In this document: positions 1 through 8,482 of the stretch, in pieces
Layout of the letters: every line of letters starts with the position of its first letter
Numbering within the stretch: position 1 is the first letter of the stretch
Assembly: GCA_036679405.1 (NCBI GenBank)
Contig: JAVBVZ010000008.1
Span: 1 to 64,000 of the forward strand
Reading direction: 5' to 3'
DNA: 64,000 bases
Origin: JAEYKI01 sp036679405
Lineage (GTDB): Bacteria > Bacillota > Clostridia > Christensenellales > Christensenellaceae
Program-made: the position numbers and the translations under genes
Notes under the pieces: model-generated
The model's input: the letters and a program-made list of their open reading frames with translations, nothing else
Database searches by the model: none
What the model was told of the DNA's origin: nothing

Positions 1-37
1 TGGTGATGATTTGTTCTTCTGTGAATCTTTTCTGCAT
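1..37 (-). CDS. IS3-family transposase OrfA, N-terminus only
   Basis: Twelve codons are visible and read MQKRFTEEQIIT. This matches the usual beginning of IS3-family OrfA proteins, which carry a helix-turn-helix that binds the inverted repeats. The start is fixed by AGGAGGA seven bases upstream. The rest of OrfA and OrfB lies outside the window, so the subgroup cannot be decided. Confidence 0.6.
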   Translation of the reverse strand, partial: MQKRFTEEQIIT

Positions 38-95
38 GAGTTTGTCCTCCTGGATAATTTATTATATCATCCGGACTAACTCTTTTGCTGGTTCA
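1..95 (-). mobile_element. left end of an IS3-family insertion sequence (cut by window edge)
   Basis: Read on the minus strand, position 95 starts a TGAACC terminus typical of IS3-family inverted repeats. It is followed by a strong AGGAGGA ribosome site and an ATG opening an OrfA-like peptide. The element begins exactly where the TadC homology stops, and the TGA of its terminus supplies the stop codon of the broken tadC. The other end and any target duplication lie outside the window. Confidence 0.65.
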
Positions 96-350
96 ATTTT
101 CGGGGAGAAGGTCAACCAAATCATCAGCCAGCTTTTCTCGCCGGAGAGAGGATAAAACTACAAACCGGCTAAAAAACCGGGCAAGCGGCATCACAAACGA
201 CACCTCGATTCCCTGTCCCCAGCTTTTTCTCCCACGCGCGTTCCGGATCGCTTTGGCGGATTCCGGGGACGGCAGCCTGAGGACCGCGGCAATGATCCAA
301 AACAAACCTACGGCCAGAAGTAAAATAAAAATCAAATACAGCATGGTCAA
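93..350 (-). pseudogene. tadC: TadC-like pilus assembly membrane protein, truncated by IS
   Basis: An 85-residue fragment remains, with an N-terminal membrane helix (about residues 3-24) followed by a cytoplasmic segment. Size and position fit the start of a TadC-type type II/IV secretion F protein, normally around 300 residues. The likely start is TTG at 350, seven bases after an AGGAGG that overlaps the tadB stop codon; ATG at 344 is the alternative. The coding sequence ends in the TGA contributed by the IS terminus at 95-93. TadC is a membrane platform partner of TadB, so the Tad machine encoded here is probably non-functional unless another copy exists. Confidence 0.7.
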
Positions 351-361
351 CCAATCACCTC

Positions 362-1276
362 CTAAACATCCAGCGGCCTGTTGACTTTGATTGTCCGCAA
401 AGCCGCCAGGAACAGCGCCGCTATCGCGGCTGCCAGCGTTATTTTACCCGGCACGGTTCCAAACAGCAGCGCCGTATAATCCGGTATAATGAACCCGATC
501 AGCAGCGGCACCAGTACGACCAGCAGCACTTCGGTGATAAAATAGATGTAATTGCTTCTGACCAGCGTATCCAGCTCCATTTGCAGCCGTTGGGTCATGG
601 ACATACGTTTTAGGATCGTGCTGAGTACTTCGCGCAAAGCCCTGTCCGTCTGGCATTCCATGAGCGTGTCGCACCAGGCCTGCCAGTACCGGTTGCGCAC
701 TTTGCCGCGCATCTTCCGGATTGCATCCGTTACATTCGGATCGATCATCTCAACATCGGATAAAAATGTCCTGAATATTCCGAGCATGGGTTGCTGCAGA
801 TTAGGCAGCGATTCCCGAACCGCCGAAATAAAATCCTCGTTCATCCTATAGGCGTTGGTCACGACCGTCATTGCCGTCTGTGCACCCTCCCCCGTCTTCC
901 GGATATACTGAACGGTGCGAAAACTGATGAACACCAGCGGCAGCATCGCCATCACGGGAACCAGCACCAGCGCAAGAAACACATTATCCAAAGCAAGGCC
1001 AATAAGCGCGCCCGAAACCGCAAGAAAAACAGCCGCCAATCTGTACTTCGGCCACTCTTCTCCCAGCCCTGCGCTTTCAAGCATTTGCTCGGCCTGCAAA
1101 ATGCGCCTTCGAATGACTCCCGGCGGTTTTCCCGTAATGGCCTCAATCTTCTGCCGCCGCTTTTCCGCACGTTCAAACGGCTCGGTGATCTTGGCAAACA
1201 CAGAAGGGCCGATGCCGAACAGAATAAAAAAACCTGCTGTCAGAAGCAGGGCAATGAGTATACTCACCGCATTCAT
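362..1276 (-). CDS. tadB: TadB-like pilus assembly membrane protein
   Basis: This 304-residue protein has hydrophobic segments at about residues 3-25, 85-120, 240-265 and 275-295, separated by a charged cytoplasmic region. That is the usual layout of TadB-type T2SF-family inner-membrane platform proteins. Its ATG overlaps the tadA stop codon (TAATG), so the two are translationally coupled. TadB with TadC forms the membrane platform that receives pilin subunits driven by the TadA ATPase. The assignment rests on topology, length and position immediately after tadA; no diagnostic catalytic motif exists for this family. Confidence 0.75.
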   Translation of the reverse strand: MNAVSILIALLLTAGFFILFGIGPSVFAKITEPFERAEKRRQKIEAITGKPPGVIRRRILQAEQMLESAGLGEEWPKYRLAAVFLAVSGALIGLALDNVFLALVLVPVMAMLPLVFISFRTVQYIRKTGEGAQTAMTVVTNAYRMNEDFISAVRESLPNLQQPMLGIFRTFLSDVEMIDPNVTDAIRKMRGKVRNRYWQAWCDTLMECQTDRALREVLSTILKRMSMTQRLQMELDTLVRSNYIYFITEVLLVVLVPLLIGFIIPDYTALLFGTVPGKITLAAAIAALFLAALRTIKVNRPLDV

Positions 1277-2586
1277 TATATTTTCCCCCCGTTCTCCAAT
1301 ATTGTCCGCTCAAGACGCTCCGACGGATGATTTGCTTTGTTGTGGCTGTCCGTTTTCCGGTCGTATTCGAATAGGACACGGAATGCTATCTCCGTCCCTG
1401 TCCACTGCACTTCCGCGATGCTCATGATCTTGCGGCTCTCATCCTCAAGCTGTTTTGTATAGCAAACTACAGGAAAGGCTTCATAGATCGTTTGCCGCAG
1501 CAGATCGTCCGCAAACGCCCGCGCATACTCCGATTCCCGGCAATACATCAGCATCTTGGAATAGGTCTTTCGCACGTTGCCCGCGTGGATGGACGTTGCA
1601 ACCGCATGGCCGGACAATGCGGATGATAGAGCCGTATACGCTTCCTCACCCCGCATTTCTGCTACCGCGATAATATCCGGCGTGAACCGCATAAAACGCC
1701 TCAGCAAATGATTCTGGCTAATGGTATACTGCCTGCTGCTCGACTCACGCGTCCGGGTATGGATCACGGATGAAATAATTTTGCCGCTCTCACCCCGCTC
1801 CACCAAATTCAGTTCCCGGTTTTCCTCCATGGAAAGAATCCTCTTTTTGTACGTAAGCTTTGAAAGCAGGTATTCCAACAGTGTTGTCTTACCGCTCCCC
1901 GTTTCCCCGCTGATCACAACGGAGATACCGGATTGCAGACAGTTTTGGAGAAACTGAAGCTCCTCCCTGGTTGCGGTCTTTTCCTTCAACAACTCTTCTT
2001 CGGTGATCCGGACCGCCCTTTGCCGGCGTATCACAAACGCCACGCCCACATCGCTGTCCACCACCGGATAGATCCATGCGGAAATACGTACCCCGCGCAT
2101 GAAATATGAATCCACATCCGGCGTACTTTCATCCAATTGGTATCCGCCCAGCCGCACCATCTTTTTGATCGTATCGATCGCGTGTTGCGGATTTCTGAAA
2201 TGCTCCGGATATTTGATCGCCTTTTTGCCCGCGTACACCACTTCAATATCATCCCAGGAGTTGCCCCGGATTTCTTCCACTTTATCGTCGTACAACAGCG
2301 GCTCCAGAAAGGCGTATCCCGCCATGTCCCCAATCAGACGGTCCGTCAGATCTTCGGGCATATAATCCCTGTACGAAAATTCTCTTGCCGCCACATGCTG
2401 CAGCACGATGTCAAAAAGCGCCTTTTTTGCTGCCGCGTCCTCCAGCGTTGCCTGCAATTCACCGGCATAATTGTCCGACAGATATTGTTGTACTTCCTTC
2501 AGGATGCTTTCGTATCCGCTGTCCTCCGGAAGGTTCGCCTTGTTTTCATCCTTGACTATGAAAAAGGACGATAGTTTCTTACCCAT
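1276..2586 (-). CDS. tadA: TadA/CpaF secretion ATPase
   Basis: This 436-residue cytoplasmic hexameric ATPase powers Tad pilus assembly or a related export system. Walker A is GETGSGKTT at about residue 228. It is followed by an Asp-box segment rich in acidic residues, a Walker B-like region with MRGEEAY at about 313, and a His box with SIHAGN at about 337. The N-terminal 180 residues match the variable CpaF domain. The start ATG at 2586 has GGGAGG six bases upstream and overlaps the end of the preceding cpaE-like gene by 8 bases. Length is normal for CpaF. It sits in a tight operon with all other Tad components. Confidence 0.88.
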   Translation of the reverse strand: MGKKLSSFFIVKDENKANLPEDSGYESILKEVQQYLSDNYAGELQATLEDAAAKKALFDIVLQHVAAREFSYRDYMPEDLTDRLIGDMAGYAFLEPLLYDDKVEEIRGNSWDDIEVVYAGKKAIKYPEHFRNPQHAIDTIKKMVRLGGYQLDESTPDVDSYFMRGVRISAWIYPVVDSDVGVAFVIRRQRAVRITEEELLKEKTATREELQFLQNCLQSGISVVISGETGSGKTTLLEYLLSKLTYKKRILSMEENRELNLVERGESGKIISSVIHTRTRESSSRQYTISQNHLLRRFMRFTPDIIAVAEMRGEEAYTALSSALSGHAVATSIHAGNVRKTYSKMLMYCRESEYARAFADDLLRQTIYEAFPVVCYTKQLEDESRKIMSIAEVQWTGTEIAFRVLFEYDRKTDSHNKANHPSERLERTILENGGKI

Positions 2587-3307
2587 GGCTATCCTCCCGC
2601 TTTTTAAATGCTAAAAGGTCGTCTGCTACCTTGCGTACTTCTTTGTCCCATAACTTGCCGGTCTTCCCCTCTTTAGCAAAATCCCGCCCACAGGCTATGG
2701 CGTAAAGAAGTTCGTTTGAAAAAGGGAAATTGTATTCCACCTTCCGCTCGGACGTTTTTTCGAACGCACCTATGTCGTGCCAGGATTGGGTTTTTGATAA
2801 CGCCATCCGGACAGGGCACTCAGATGCTTTAAACAGCCGTCCCATCGCGTAGATACTGTTTATCCCCTCAGCGTCGCATGTCGTTATATACAGCGGCAGG
2901 TCCGCCCGTTCAACCGAAACCGGCAGAAACGGGTCCGTCCTTTGTCCGGACAGATCGATCACAATATGGGAGACCTCCTTTAAAGCTTCTTCAATGAAAC
3001 ATTTGGCTTGCTGCGTGTTATCTAAATCCACCGGATACGAAAACACATCGTCCAACATGGATGTCCCCGCAAAAAATAGGTTGTTTATTTTTTCATGCTG
3101 CTGTAAATATTGTGTGACGGGCTGACGGCTTGCAAGCGACAGGTAATGTCCCAAAGAGCGAAGGCCGCTTTCCTGCCGAATGGTGGTGGGCAGCGTCATG
3201 TCCGTGTTGATCACAAGCGTGAAATCGTCCCTGGCCAGATACCCTCCGACCGCCCTGGCAACGCTTGTTTTTCCGATGCCGTCACGTCCCATAATGCTCA
3301 AGACCAT
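2579..3307 (-). CDS. CpaE/TadZ-like P-loop ATPase
   Basis: This 242-residue P-loop NTPase has a deviant Walker A, GRDGIGKTSVA, at residues 7-17, as found in MinD/ParA-related CpaE and TadZ proteins that position Tad pili. The receiver-like domain of longer CpaE proteins is absent. It overlaps cpaB by 10 bases and tadA by 8, so all three are co-translated. A role in localising the Tad machine is inferred from synteny; the sequence itself shows only a MinD-class ATPase. The start at 3307 follows GGAGG by ten bases. Confidence 0.7.
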   Translation of the reverse strand: MVLSIMGRDGIGKTSVARAVGGYLARDDFTLVINTDMTLPTTIRQESGLRSLGHYLSLASRQPVTQYLQQHEKINNLFFAGTSMLDDVFSYPVDLDNTQQAKCFIEEALKEVSHIVIDLSGQRTDPFLPVSVERADLPLYITTCDAEGINSIYAMGRLFKASECPVRMALSKTQSWHDIGAFEKTSERKVEYNFPFSNELLYAIACGRDFAKEGKTGKLWDKEVRKVADDLLAFKKREDSHG

Positions 3308-4101
3308 AGCTGCAGATCCTCCTTTTCAATATAATTCAAACGCGCCGCACCGCGCGCGACCAGCACCAGATGCAGCGTTGCGCCGCTGTTGATCTCCACC
3401 AGTTTTTTTGCCTGGTCAGCATCAACATAAAATGATACCGTTGCCGGGATCGCGTCTACGCCTGTTTCACCATCGCTTTGATTCCCGCTGTATATCCCCG
3501 CCACCTCAACATATTTCAGTTCGTCCGGCAGAATCGCGTTATCGGGTATTTCGGGAACCGTTGTTGGTGTTGCCGTAGGCGAAGCCGTTTCGGACGGGCT
3601 TTCGCCCGCATCTACCGATGGTTCAGGCTGTATAGCAGCAGTTAGAATAGAAGTGCTTGTCCCCGTACTTTGCTTGCTCGGAACCGCATATACCGAAACC
3701 AGATCGCCCGGTTTCAATGCGCCCGACAATCCCGCCGCTGCGGAAGGTATTGTTACGGACACGATCATCTTATTGCCGGTTACACTGATTCCCTGCTTAG
3801 TAAGCTGCACGTCCGACAGTTTGGATGCCGTTACATAATCTGCCTTGCTGATAAACCGGCCCGTGTATTTTCCGATCACATCGTCCGCTTTTGAAACCGT
3901 ATCCGATGGAATGGATTGCGCAAATACCTCGGCGCTCTGCACCATGTCCGCGGTGATTTGCGTTCCCTCCGGAATATCCTGCATAGCAATCACTGCGTCC
4001 GTTTTTTTATACTGTTGTTCATTGTATTCTGGAATGAGTACAAACCCTATCGCGATTGCAAGCAGGATGCACACCACCGCCAATACTGTTCTTTTTTTCA
4101 A
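3298..4101 (-). CDS. CpaB/RcpC-like SAF-domain protein
   Basis: This 267-residue protein has an N-terminal membrane anchor (residues 5-25). A SAF-domain segment with DIPEGTQITADM follows at about 43-54, and a Thr/Ser/Pro linker lies around residues 150-185. The C-terminal half resembles the RcpC/CpaB module. CpaB proteins sit at the envelope end of Tad secretion systems; in a Gram-positive background this would be a membrane-anchored wall-side component. Translation probably starts at TTG 4101, nine bases after GGGAG and directly abutting the stop of the prepilin peptidase gene. Confidence 0.75.
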   Translation of the reverse strand: MKKRTVLAVVCILLAIAIGFVLIPEYNEQQYKKTDAVIAMQDIPEGTQITADMVQSAEVFAQSIPSDTVSKADDVIGKYTGRFISKADYVTASKLSDVQLTKQGISVTGNKMIVSVTIPSAAAGLSGALKPGDLVSVYAVPSKQSTGTSTSILTAAIQPEPSVDAGESPSETASPTATPTTVPEIPDNAILPDELKYVEVAGIYSGNQSDGETGVDAIPATVSFYVDADQAKKLVEINSGATLHLVLVARGAARLNYIEKEDLQLWS

Positions 4102-4527
4102 CTACATCATCTCCCTAACAATTAAAATCGCGGCCGCAGCGGGCGCATAAAACGCGCCCATAGCCACGGAGTCCGCCGCCCGTTTGCGGGCAATGAAAAT
4201 ATATATGAACGCCGCCATACCCATAAGTACCAGCGAAATACAAAAATCCGGCAGCCTCAGGTACAACGCGGAAACAAACAGCAGCTTGACGTCCCCAGCA
4301 CCCAGTAAGCCTTTTTTCCACGGGATCAGCAGCAGAAGCGTCGCTCCCGCCGCCGCAAAGCTGCAAACGTCAAACTGCTCAAGCAACGCAAAAAGGGCGA
4401 TCGCCAGTAGTATAGCTATCGCCCTGTTGGGAATCCTTCTGTCCCTCATGTCCCAAAACATGCAGTATATCAAGAAAAACAAAAAACATCCGGATAAAGC
4501 CGGATGCCATATGGCAATACTATTCAT
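4102..4527 (-). CDS. type IV prepilin peptidase (A24 family, TadV/CpaA-like)
   Basis: This 141-residue polytopic membrane protein carries the two aspartates of A24 aspartic peptidases: one in the FWDMRDRRIPN segment (about residues 23-33) and one in GAGDVKL (about 75-81). It lacks the N-methylase half, as is usual for short TadV/CpaA enzymes. It would cleave the leader of the TadE-like pseudopilins encoded upstream. The start ATG has AAAGGA eight bases upstream, and the gene lies 12 bases after the adhesin gene. Confidence 0.85.
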   Translation of the reverse strand: MNSIAIWHPALSGCFLFFLIYCMFWDMRDRRIPNRAIAILLAIALFALLEQFDVCSFAAAGATLLLLIPWKKGLLGAGDVKLLFVSALYLRLPDFCISLVLMGMAAFIYIFIARKRAADSVAMGAFYAPAAAAILIVREMM

Positions 4528-4539
4528 TTGTTTGTTCCT

Positions 4540-6900
4540 TTAATATCCGACCGCCGTCACGCGGTCATACATATTCCCCGACACCGTTACGCTGTCCGGC
4601 AGGTCCGCAAACATCTGTCCGTTTGGCGACCACGCGCCAAACGCCGTGCAAAGTACGGTATACTCCCCATCCGGATACCAGAGAGGAATATAATGCAGGG
4701 GCATATTTGCCACGCTATATGGATTGATCGGATAACTCCATGTGTTTGAAAGCCCACCCAGTACATCGGATATCATCTGTTCGTAATACCCGGTATAACC
4801 GCCGACGTCCATGCCGTAGCCGGTTTCCGGATAGGTCAGCCACAAGTCCTGTACGCCCACCAGCTTTTCAGGATGGTCGTAGTTGGTTGTAAGCACAGCG
4901 CCTGCAGTCTGCTCCACCCCGAAACCCGATTGCACGGTATCGCCGTCCGCCACCCGGCTATCCGGCTTAACTGTGAAAGATACGGAAAGGGCCGCCGTAT
5001 AGGTATGCAGCACATAATCTCCGCTCTCGTATCGATATTCCTGCCATATATGGGTCGTTGAATCGGGAGCGTCCGGCACATCTTTCAAAACCTTGTTATT
5101 GTTCAAAAAGGTTGCTTCCAGCCCGCTGTCCAAAGCGTCAATTTGCTGCGGCGTATGAAGCTGCGTTACCGTTGCCAGACGCATCATGGTATTATTGTTC
5201 TCGTTGTATTCGGGTATCGTATTGTTCGGATCAACCTCTGCTGTCATAGTGATTTCTCCGGACAAATCGGGCATGGTTACCCGGAATACCGCCAGATTAC
5301 TGTCCACTGGGACTGGAATATTGGTGTCATATGCCATACTCCCAACCGTAAACCGCACTGGAACATTTGGATTGCCGATCAATCCGGTATTGTTCACAGT
5401 TACTGCAATTACTGCATCCTGCCCGGCGATATAATCATGCACCGGAAAATCGCAGCTAAAATCAGGCTTGGCTGCTCCTATCGATATATTTACCGTCGCA
5501 CTGTTATTGCTCTTTGATATTTCGTCAACAACGTTTGCCGCATCCGCCGTCACTGTAACAGGAACTGAAATATTGCTGCTTGATACGGGGGCCTTTGCCC
5601 TGAAAGTCAGAGTCGTTGTTGCATTAGGTGCAAGATTGGGTATCGTCCTATCTCCCATATCCACGGCGGTAAGCTGCGGAGCGGATATCCGTCCGATACA
5701 TGCTCTTCCCGTACTTATTGAACCGATATTTTTCACTGTAGCCGTAATCGTAATATCCTCATTTGCCTCATAGGATGCTTTATTGGTTGTCAGGCTTGTG
5801 ATGGTCAAATCCGCTTTATTAGGCGTCGTCACGCTGAAACTTACCGCAGGTGTAGAAATATTACTGCTGGTAATGCTTACCCGTTCATCAGAAGCCACCT
5901 GCCGAGTATATTGTCCGGAAGACCAGCCTACGTTGTAGAGATCAACGGTCGCCGTCCTGTTGATGTATGTGCCCGTTGCCCTGGCGGTAAAGGTTTTTGC
6001 GGAATTTCCCGATATGGGAATTTTGATCTGTATCGTCTGATTCCCATTTGCGTCAAATACGCCGGTATACCCGCTAACGATCGTCCCGGCGGGAAAGCCG
6101 CTGGTGTCCAGGGAATAGTTGTTTGTATAATATGAGGACCGGTTCGCACCGCCCACCATCTGTGGCAAACTGATCCGGACCATCGCGTTAAAATATCCGC
6201 CGTCGGCCGTCACATTCTGCGTGGAAGGAGACGCGACGAGCGGTTTTGGGCTGCTGTTCGCAAGATATCTTCTTGCGTCTTGTCCAAGTTGATAACAAAA
6301 CTGCGCTGTCGCTCCGTTTGCGGCCGGTCCTCCGTACGGCGAATAACTTGCGTTTTCGTATCCCCCTTTGAGCATAATGCCTAGATTCTGAATGCATACA
6401 TTGGTTGCATACTGTGCCTGCTGCCAGTTGATTCCGTAGCTCATATACGCGGTGCTTCGATTATACCCCTCCAGGAGTACGATTGCGACCGCCACTTCAG
6501 CTTTAATGTTTGTAATACCGCTCACCGCATATATCGGCCCCCAGTTGCTGTAATCGTTACCCGATCCTCCTATTCTGGGATAGATGGTATAAGGGTAATT
6601 TCCTATGGAACCGCCTGCCCAATCCCATAGTTGAACGGGACAGCCCCGGGGCGTATCGGGCGAACCGCCCTGATTAGGCGATTGTATCGGATATGTATAA
6701 TACGTGCCGCCCGGACCCGTTATGTAATACAACGATACATTTGCGCCGTTGATATATGTGTATTTGATCATATTGCCGCCCGAATACCTGGGGGCATCGA
6801 TGGTGCCGGTCGTAATATATGCGGACGCAACAAGAGGCATGGCTAAGGTAATGATCATTATGGCTGCAGTGATCAATGCCGTAAGCATTTTCTTTTTCAT
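4540..6900 (-). CDS. large secreted adhesin-like protein with tandem CARDB domains
   Basis: A 786-residue exported protein. The chosen ATG at 6900 follows AAAGGAGG and gives a clean signal peptide (MKKK, a hydrophobic core, then ASA at about residues 25-27). Residues about 30-240 resemble thioester-domain (TQXA-type) adhesin heads, with an LLEGY and AQYAT segment, but the usual Thr-Gln pair reads Thr-Asn, so a thioester is doubtful. Residues about 365-470 and 475-575 are two CARDB-type Ig-like repeats. The last 200 residues are unassigned. No LPXTG motif or C-terminal anchor is seen. Sitting between pilin-like genes and prepilin peptidase, it is probably displayed with the Tad structure. Thioester homology is tentative. 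Confidence 0.6.
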   Translation of the reverse strand: MKKKMLTALITAAIMIITLAMPLVASAYITTGTIDAPRYSGGNMIKYTYINGANVSLYYITGPGGTYYTYPIQSPNQGGSPDTPRGCPVQLWDWAGGSIGNYPYTIYPRIGGSGNDYSNWGPIYAVSGITNIKAEVAVAIVLLEGYNRSTAYMSYGINWQQAQYATNVCIQNLGIMLKGGYENASYSPYGGPAANGATAQFCYQLGQDARRYLANSSPKPLVASPSTQNVTADGGYFNAMVRISLPQMVGGANRSSYYTNNYSLDTSGFPAGTIVSGYTGVFDANGNQTIQIKIPISGNSAKTFTARATGTYINRTATVDLYNVGWSSGQYTRQVASDERVSITSSNISTPAVSFSVTTPNKADLTITSLTTNKASYEANEDITITATVKNIGSISTGRACIGRISAPQLTAVDMGDRTIPNLAPNATTTLTFRAKAPVSSSNISVPVTVTADAANVVDEISKSNNSATVNISIGAAKPDFSCDFPVHDYIAGQDAVIAVTVNNTGLIGNPNVPVRFTVGSMAYDTNIPVPVDSNLAVFRVTMPDLSGEITMTAEVDPNNTIPEYNENNNTMMRLATVTQLHTPQQIDALDSGLEATFLNNNKVLKDVPDAPDSTTHIWQEYRYESGDYVLHTYTAALSVSFTVKPDSRVADGDTVQSGFGVEQTAGAVLTTNYDHPEKLVGVQDLWLTYPETGYGMDVGGYTGYYEQMISDVLGGLSNTWSYPINPYSVANMPLHYIPLWYPDGEYTVLCTAFGAWSPNGQMFADLPDSVTVSGNMYDRVTAVGY

Positions 6901-6981
6901 TTGAACTGCAAAACCTCCTTTACCTAAAAATCTTGATATTAAAAAAAGCCCCGGTTGCATTCCAGGGCCTGCAATGTATTA

Positions 6982-7518
6982 TTACCAATTGCCGATACCC
7001 GGTAAGTCCGGGTCAGGCGGAGCCGGTGTGGGCTGATTGTTTTCGATCCAATCACGTGTATCGTCGATCGTCTGCTGTTCATCCCCCGACGGGCAGGGTG
7101 TAGGCGCGCCGGTAGGCGCTGGTGTTGGTGTTACGGTAGGTTGCGGTGTTGGCGCTGTTGTGGGATTTGGCGTAGGTGTACTGCCGGTACTTGTGTCCAC
7201 CCCTCTCGATGCATTGCTATTTGTTTCTGATTCTTTACTTGCCGGTGATGACGGCTTCGGGCTTTCTTGAACCGATGGGGTTGGCGCATCGCCGGCTGTT
7301 TCGCTTGGTGATGGCGCTACGGAATCGGCCGGAGGCGTTCTCGTAGATTCGGGCATTGCCGTTATCGCTGGTTGTGAATCCGATGGCTGCGCTTCCTGAG
7401 TCACCTGTAAAGCTGTCACCGGGCTTGACGGATCACCACTGCTTACATTTACGAAAATGATAACGGCGGTAACGGCAGCACAGCTTGCCATAATCAGAAT
7501 TTTATATGCTTTCTTCAT
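6982..7518 (-). CDS. membrane-anchored Pro/Ser/Thr-rich protein
   Basis: This 178-residue protein has a single N-terminal hydrophobic anchor (residues 6-24). A long low-complexity region dominated by Pro, Thr, Ser and Ala follows, with TPTPNPTTAPTPQPT-like runs, and the tail ends in GIGNW. Such stalks usually span the cell wall or are glycosylation targets. It has its own GGGGGG-rich ribosome site and lies between the pseudopilin genes and the adhesin gene, so a role as a wall-spanning stalk for the same surface structure is plausible. No catalytic domain is seen, and function cannot be assigned. Confidence 0.6.
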   Translation of the reverse strand: MKKAYKILIMASCAAVTAVIIFVNVSSGDPSSPVTALQVTQEAQPSDSQPAITAMPESTRTPPADSVAPSPSETAGDAPTPSVQESPKPSSPASKESETNSNASRGVDTSTGSTPTPNPTTAPTPQPTVTPTPAPTGAPTPCPSGDEQQTIDDTRDWIENNQPTPAPPDPDLPGIGNW

Positions 7519-7595
7519 TCTTTATCTCCCCCCTTATATTTATCGTCTTTGATTTTCATTATATGAACAGGTAGTTATATTGCAATGTTGTCTAA

Positions 7596-8051
7596 TCAGT
7601 TCATAAAAAGGATATGTGACCGCAGCGTCATTGGAATGTGCACATAACTGTAATCTTCCGTTAACCGCCACGGCATCACGACGTCCAGATTAGCCTTTAA
7701 ATTCAGTACGTCACCGCTCGTCTCAGCCGACAGATTGCTTATGGTATAAATCCCCCTATACCGGTAACCGTTTGCTTCCACCACAAATCCCGCGTCTTCA
7801 AGCCGCTGCTTTATGATTCCCAGAGCCGCATCATCCGGCACCGTAAACACCAGGTCCCGTACGCTGCCGTCTTCCTGTATTTCATCAACCGCTACACTCA
7901 CCGACCGCTCCAGCAGACCGCGCGCATGGCTTTCAGCGAAATGCACGCTTCCTACGGAAAGCACAATAAGAGCCATCATAACAAAAAGGGGTATGATGAA
8001 CAGCAAAAGCATCATCGAATCCCCTTTTTCTTCTTTCAAAAACTTTTTCAC
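7596..8051 (-). CDS. TadE-like pseudopilin 2
   Basis: This 151-residue protein begins MKKFLKEEKGD and continues straight into a hydrophobic helix (residues 13-35). This charged-leader, glycine and helix arrangement is recognised by prepilin peptidase in TadE/TadF proteins. The rest is a periplasm- or wall-facing domain. It starts with GTG overlapping the previous stop (GTGA), showing tight coupling with pseudopilin 1. It lacks the +5 Glu of major pilins. With no obvious small Flp pilin gene in view, these two proteins may themselves form the pseudopilus. Confidence 0.65.
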   Translation of the reverse strand: MKKFLKEEKGDSMMLLLFIIPLFVMMALIVLSVGSVHFAESHARGLLERSVSVAVDEIQEDGSVRDLVFTVPDDAALGIIKQRLEDAGFVVEANGYRYRGIYTISNLSAETSGDVLNLKANLDVVMPWRLTEDYSYVHIPMTLRSHILFMN

Positions 8052-8482
8052 GGCTTATAATACACCTCGCTTATTCCGCCCGCACTTGCGTGCAGCGTAA
8101 CTGTGACCGGCCCGCTTCCCGTGAGTCCGGGATTGATGATCGGGATCTTAACTTTCTTTGTAAGCATTACTGTAAAAGGCGTCCTTAACTGCATCGTTTG
8201 ATCCGTGCTATTGAGCCACGCCGTATCCCAGGTGATGCTGTCAATCGTAATGCCGCTTGCCGTCTGCAGCCGGCTGATTTCCGCTTCCACTTCATTCCCC
8301 ACGCGTCCGGTCACCTCCGCGACATGTGCAATGGATTTCGCCTGTGCGTTCAACGTCAATTGGGTGGTGAAGATAGGAAACATAAACAAGAACGTTATGG
8401 CAACGCAAAGTATTATCGGCAGTATGATCATCAGTGACACAACCTGCGAGCTGCCCTTTTCCTCCTTCAAAAATCTTCTCAC
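8048..8482 (-). CDS. TadE-like pseudopilin 1 (DUF4320-like)
   Basis: This 144-residue protein begins MRRFLKEEKGS and continues into a hydrophobic helix (residues 13-38), almost the same leader as the next gene. That suggests both are prepilin-peptidase substrates. The remainder resembles the short DUF4320/TadE proteins of Clostridial integrative elements. It starts with GTG overlapping the stop of the helical-repeat protein (GTGA). It is probably a membrane-held pilus subunit or minor pilin; the family label is from memory of pattern and should be tested by profile search. Confidence 0.65.
   Translation of the reverse strand: MRRFLKEEKGSSQVVSLMIILPIILCVAITFLFMFPIFTTQLTLNAQAKSIAHVAEVTGRVGNEVEAEISRLQTASGITIDSITWDTAWLNSTDQTMQLRTPFTVMLTKKVKIPIINPGLTGSGPVTVTLHASAGGISEVYYKP

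Noticed and set aside
7037..7270. Plus-strand frame rich in Gly and Val opposite the Pro/Thr-rich gene
   Set aside because: Antisense reading of the low-complexity proline codons; no independent support.
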